DNA of 8,794 bases. It comes from Gammaproteobacteria bacterium. GTDB taxonomy: Bacteria > Pseudomonadota > Gammaproteobacteria > HK1. Position 1 is the first letter of the stretch, and each line of letters opens with the position of its first letter. The notes below the pieces were generated by a model. That model was not told the DNA's origin, ran no database searches, and was given only the letters and a program-made list of their open reading frames with translations. The translations under genes and the position numbers were made by a program. Positions 6,435-8,794 of the stretch are shown here, one piece after another. The stretch is taken from contig JAJECB010000331.1 in NCBI GenBank assembly GCA_022822245.1, forward strand, positions 1-8,794, in the 5' to 3' direction.

Positions 6435-7508
6435 ATGGCAAGGATCGAGCTCTCGGGGATCCGCAAGGAATGGGGCGAGGTGGTCGCGGTCGAGGAGATG
6501 GACCTCGTCATCGAGGACGGGGAATTCGTCGCGGTCCTCGGACCCTCCGGCTGCGGCAAGTCGACCACCCTGTTCATGCTCGCGGGCATCTACGCGCCCT
6601 CCGCCGGCGACATGCGCTTCGATGGGGCGCTCGTCAACGAGGTCGAGTCCAAGGACCGCAACGTCGGCATCGTGTTCCAGTCCTATGCCCTCTACCCGCA
6701 CATGAGCGTGCGCGAGAACATCACGTTTCCGCTCCGGTTCAAGAAGGTCCCGGAGACCGAGGCACGCCGCCGCGTCGACGCCATAGCGGACCTCGTGCAG
6801 GTGCACGACCTCCTGGATCGGCGTCCGGCCGAGATGTCGGGCGGCCAGCAGCAGCGAGTAGCCCTGGCCCGGGCCCTCGTGAAGGAGCCGCAGCTCCTCC
6901 TCCTCGACGAGCCGCTGTCCAACCTCGACGCGACCCTGCGGCTCTCCATGCGGACGGAGATCAAGCGCCTCCAGCGCCGGCTGGGGGTGACCACCATCCT
7001 GGTCACCCACGACCAGGTCGAGGCGACGACCATGGCCGACCGGATCGTGTGCATGTCGCAAGGACGCATCGAGCAGGTCGCGACCCCGGTCGAGCTCTAC
7101 GCACGGCCGGCGAGCCTCTTCGTCGCGGGCTTTGTCGGCGCCCCGCCGATCAACCTCGTCGCGGCGCGGGCCGCAGACGGCGAGGTCTTCGCGAACGACG
7201 TGCGCCTGAACCAGTCCGGCGAGGCGGCGAACGGCGACGTGGTGCTCGGCATCCGCCCCGAGCACGTACGCCTTGATGACCTCGGGCTTACCGGGCGCAT
7301 CGACCAGATCGAGCCGATGGGGCGCGAGACCCTCTATCTCGTGGAGACGGCCATGGGCCCGATACGCGCGCTGGAGGGGGGCGCCGGCGTTCGTTTCGCG
7401 GCGGGCGATTCGGTCCGCATCGGCTTCCGGCCGGAGGACACGCTCCTCTTCGACCGGGAGACCGAAGCCCTCGTTCCCGGGGCCCGGGTCTCCGCCCCCG
7501 CCGGTTGA
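6435..7508 (+). CDS. ABC transporter ATP-binding protein (MalK/UgpC-like)
   Basis: The 357-residue ATPase that powers the importer from the cytoplasmic face. All nucleotide-binding motifs are intact: Walker A GPSGCGKST at 36-44, Q-loop Q82, signature MSGGQQQ at 134-140, Walker B LLLLDEP at 154-160, D-loop SNLD at 162-165 and switch histidine H192. A C-terminal TOBE regulatory domain follows from about residue 235, beginning with FVGAPPIN (MalK/UgpC proteins have FIGSPxMN here) and including LGIRPEHV at 271-278. This places it in the CUT1 group, in which the ATPase binds the EAA loops of both permeases as a homodimer. The ATG at 6435 gives the standard N-terminus MARIELSGIRK. The stop is followed directly by the EEP gene. 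Which compound it serves cannot be told from the ATPase, since these subunits can be interchangeable. Confidence 0.95.
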   Translation: MARIELSGIRKEWGEVVAVEEMDLVIEDGEFVAVLGPSGCGKSTTLFMLAGIYAPSAGDMRFDGALVNEVESKDRNVGIVFQSYALYPHMSVRENITFPLRFKKVPETEARRRVDAIADLVQVHDLLDRRPAEMSGGQQQRVALARALVKEPQLLLLDEPLSNLDATLRLSMRTEIKRLQRRLGVTTILVTHDQVEATTMADRIVCMSQGRIEQVATPVELYARPASLFVAGFVGAPPINLVAARAADGEVFANDVRLNQSGEAANGDVVLGIRPEHVRLDDLGLTGRIDQIEPMGRETLYLVETAMGPIRALEGGAGVRFAAGDSVRIGFRPEDTLLFDRETEALVPGARVSAPAG

Positions 7509-7540
7509 TCTCCGCCGGCCCCGGGCCCGCCGCGCGGACC

Positions 7541-8611
7541 ATGCCCGCGGCGATCGTCGAAGCGCAGTGCGCGGACATCCCTGCCGTCTCCGCGGCGGGG
7601 CGCTCGGCAATCCGGGCCGGACCGGACCATGGCGCCGTCCATCGCCGCCTCGCCGAGAGCCTGCCCGCCCTCAACCGCGTCGAAGTCGCATTGCCCCCGA
7701 AACCCTCGACCGGTGCCCTCGAGGCGGTCCGCGTCGCGGCGTGGAACGCCGAGCGGGCGAAGTACCTCGCTGCCTCCGCCGCACTGCTCGCGAACGTCGG
7801 AGCGGACGTGGTGCTCCTCAGCGAAATGGACCTTGGAATGGCCCGATCCGGCCAGCACCACACGGCGCGATGGCTCGCCCGTGCGCTCGGCCACGGCTAC
7901 GCCTTCGGGGTCGAGTTCGTCGAGCTCGGCCTCGGGGACGCGCGGGAGCGCGGCTGGCACGCCGGGGAAGAGAATCGTCTCGGCCTGCACGGCGGGGCGA
8001 TCCTCTCCCGGGAGCGACTGCTGCGCCCGGCCATGTTCCGCCTCGAACGCGAGGGGAACTGGCTTGACGGGACCCACGGCGAACGCCGGGTCGGCGGGCG
8101 GATCGCGATGGCCGGCAAGCTGCCGGTCCGGGGATCGGAGGTCGCCTTCGTCTCGGTGCACCTCGAGAGCCACGGCGACCCCGCGCAGCGCGCGCGGCAG
8201 ATGGCGGTGCTGCTCGATGCGGTCGATGCGTACCACGGCGACGGTCCGGTCGTGCTCGGAGGGGACTTCAACACCACCAGCGCGTCCCGGCACGAGATCC
8301 GCATCGCTCCCGGCGTTGACGAGCTGCTCCGGGCGGATCCGGGTCGGCTCCTGAACCCCGCTCCCCACGAGCCGCTGTTCGAGGTGGCGGCCCGGCGCGG
8401 CTACGACTGGCGAAGCTGCAATACGCCCGATGGCACCCAGCGGACCCGGCCCGACGGCACGCCCGCCCCACCCCACGGCCGGCTCGACTGGTTCTTCGTT
8501 CGGGGCTTCGAGGCCAGCAAGCCCGCCACGGTCCCGGCCGTCGACGCCGCGGGGATCGCGATCTCGGACCACGAGCTCCTCGCGGTAACCGTGGCACGGC
8601 CCGGCTCCTGA
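7541..8611 (+). CDS. Endonuclease/exonuclease/phosphatase (EEP) family hydrolase
   Basis: A metal-dependent phosphoester hydrolase of the EEP superfamily (exonuclease III/DNase I/inositol-phosphatase/sphingomyelinase fold). Numbered from the ATG, the catalytic set appears complete: N69 (VAAWNAER), E95 (LLSEMDLG), H207 (VSVHLES), D242 and N244 (LGGDFNTTS), D316 (RLDWFFV), and D343-H344 (ISDHELL). The fold begins at about residue 64, leaving an N-terminal extension of about 60 residues of unknown role. No signal peptide or membrane segment is seen, so it should act in the cytoplasm. ATG at 7541 is preferred; an in-frame TTG at 7505 overlaps the ATPase stop as TTGA and would add 12 residues. Neither start has a clear ribosome binding site. 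As last gene of the importer operon it occupies the place of ugpQ and may cleave a phosphoester in the imported solute. A nuclease role is possible but less suited to the context. Confidence 0.88.
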   Translation: MPAAIVEAQCADIPAVSAAGRSAIRAGPDHGAVHRRLAESLPALNRVEVALPPKPSTGALEAVRVAAWNAERAKYLAASAALLANVGADVVLLSEMDLGMARSGQHHTARWLARALGHGYAFGVEFVELGLGDARERGWHAGEENRLGLHGGAILSRERLLRPAMFRLEREGNWLDGTHGERRVGGRIAMAGKLPVRGSEVAFVSVHLESHGDPAQRARQMAVLLDAVDAYHGDGPVVLGGDFNTTSASRHEIRIAPGVDELLRADPGRLLNPAPHEPLFEVAARRGYDWRSCNTPDGTQRTRPDGTPAPPHGRLDWFFVRGFEASKPATVPAVDAAGIAISDHELLAVTVARPGS

Positions 8612-8754
8612 TCGGCTCGGACGCGGTCGCAGGAGGGCGACGCATCGCCTTGCCTCGCCCGGAGAAGACGGGGCGAACGAATTGCGCCCGATTCTGCGCG
8701 GCGGAGGGTCCGAATGGAGCCGAGCCGACCGGGCGCGCGGTCGCAGCCGGCGGA
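8612..8754. other. Convergent intergenic region
   Basis: This is the 143-base gap between the EEP gene and the convergent permease end at the window edge. It contains a modest hairpin, TCGCCC (8655-8660) with GGGCGA (8671-8676) around a 10-base loop, which might contribute to termination but lacks a T-run. An 11-base direct repeat CGCGGTCGCAG occurs at 8622-8632 and 8736-8746. I see no gene or RNA here. Confidence 0.4.
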
Positions 8755-8794
8755 TCAGCCCTTGACCGCTCCCAGGGTGAGGCCGCGCACGATG
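8755..8794 (-). CDS. C-terminus of a second carbohydrate ABC transporter permease (MalG-like), partial
   Basis: Read on the minus strand from the window edge, the last codons before a TGA stop (8757-8755) encode IVRGLTLGAVKG. A C-terminus of the form RGLTxGAVKG is characteristic of MalG-type permeases of sugar ABC importers; the permease in this window ends in the related MSLGGIKG. Only 12 codons are present, so this rests on the motif alone. If right, a second sugar-type importer lies just beyond the window on the opposite strand, with this gene as its last or near-last permease, converging on the EEP gene. Confidence 0.7.
   Translation of the reverse strand, partial: IVRGLTLGAVKG

Noticed and set aside
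5237..6589. Long minus-strand open frame (450 codons) opposite permease 2
   Set aside because: It is antisense to a well-supported membrane protein. The predicted protein is extremely rich in Asp, Glu, His and Arg, which is what the reverse complement of hydrophobic codons gives.
8612..8728. 9-base inverted repeat TCGGCTCGG (8612-8620) with CCGAGCCGA (8720-8728)
   Set aside because: The arms are about 100 bases apart with no pairing between them and no associated mobile-element gene, so chance is the simplest explanation.
1..8794. Search for CRISPR arrays, tRNA or rRNA genes, insertion sequences, phage or toxin-antitoxin genes
   Set aside because: By eye I found no regularly spaced repeats, cloverleaf-like segments, transposase motifs or small gene pairs on either strand.

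Overview
The window is very GC-rich, with dense G/C-ending codons, short intergenic gaps and Shine-Dalgarno sites of the AGGAGG/GAGGAA type. This fits a high-GC bacterium. The gene families (YcbX/mARC-like MOSC protein, TauD/TfdA dioxygenase, CUT1 sugar-type ABC importer) are common in Proteobacteria, but nothing here fixes the genus. I see no rRNA, tRNA, CRISPR array, insertion sequence or phage gene.

Layout. (1) Bases 2-658, plus strand: the 3' part of a MOSC-domain gene that runs in from upstream. (2) Bases 2406 down to 687, minus strand: a two-gene unit of a TauD/TfdA-type Fe(II)/2-oxoglutarate dioxygenase followed by an NAD-type short-chain dehydrogenase; the dehydrogenase converges on the MOSC gene. 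(3) Bases 2407-2838: a 432-base divergent control region with a perfect 8-bp inverted repeat, a 10-bp palindrome and candidate promoters, but no gene I can support. (4) Bases 2839-8611, plus strand: a complete ABC importer operon made of a secreted solute-binding protein, two inner-membrane permeases and a MalK/UgpC-type ATPase, followed by an endonuclease/exonuclease/phosphatase (EEP) superfamily hydrolase. A strong 14-bp stem-loop separates the binding-protein gene from the permease genes. (5) Bases 8755-8794, minus strand: the last 12 codons of what looks like a MalG-type permease from a second sugar-type ABC transporter, convergent with the EEP gene.

Working model (inference). The solute-binding protein captures a small solute in the periplasm, the two permeases and an ATPase dimer import it, and the EEP enzyme hydrolyses a phosphoester in the cytoplasm. 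The gene order matches ugpBAECQ of E. coli (binding protein, permease, permease, ATPase, phosphodiesterase), but the phosphodiesterase slot holds an unrelated fold. The divergent dioxygenase and dehydrogenase could oxidise the product, which would make the locus a small uptake and catabolism module. The substrate cannot be read from the sequence, and no transcription regulator lies in the window.

The least ordinary features are the UgpQ-like position of the EEP enzyme, an extra hydrophobic hairpin inserted near the N-terminus of the second permease, and the symmetrical elements in the divergent control region.
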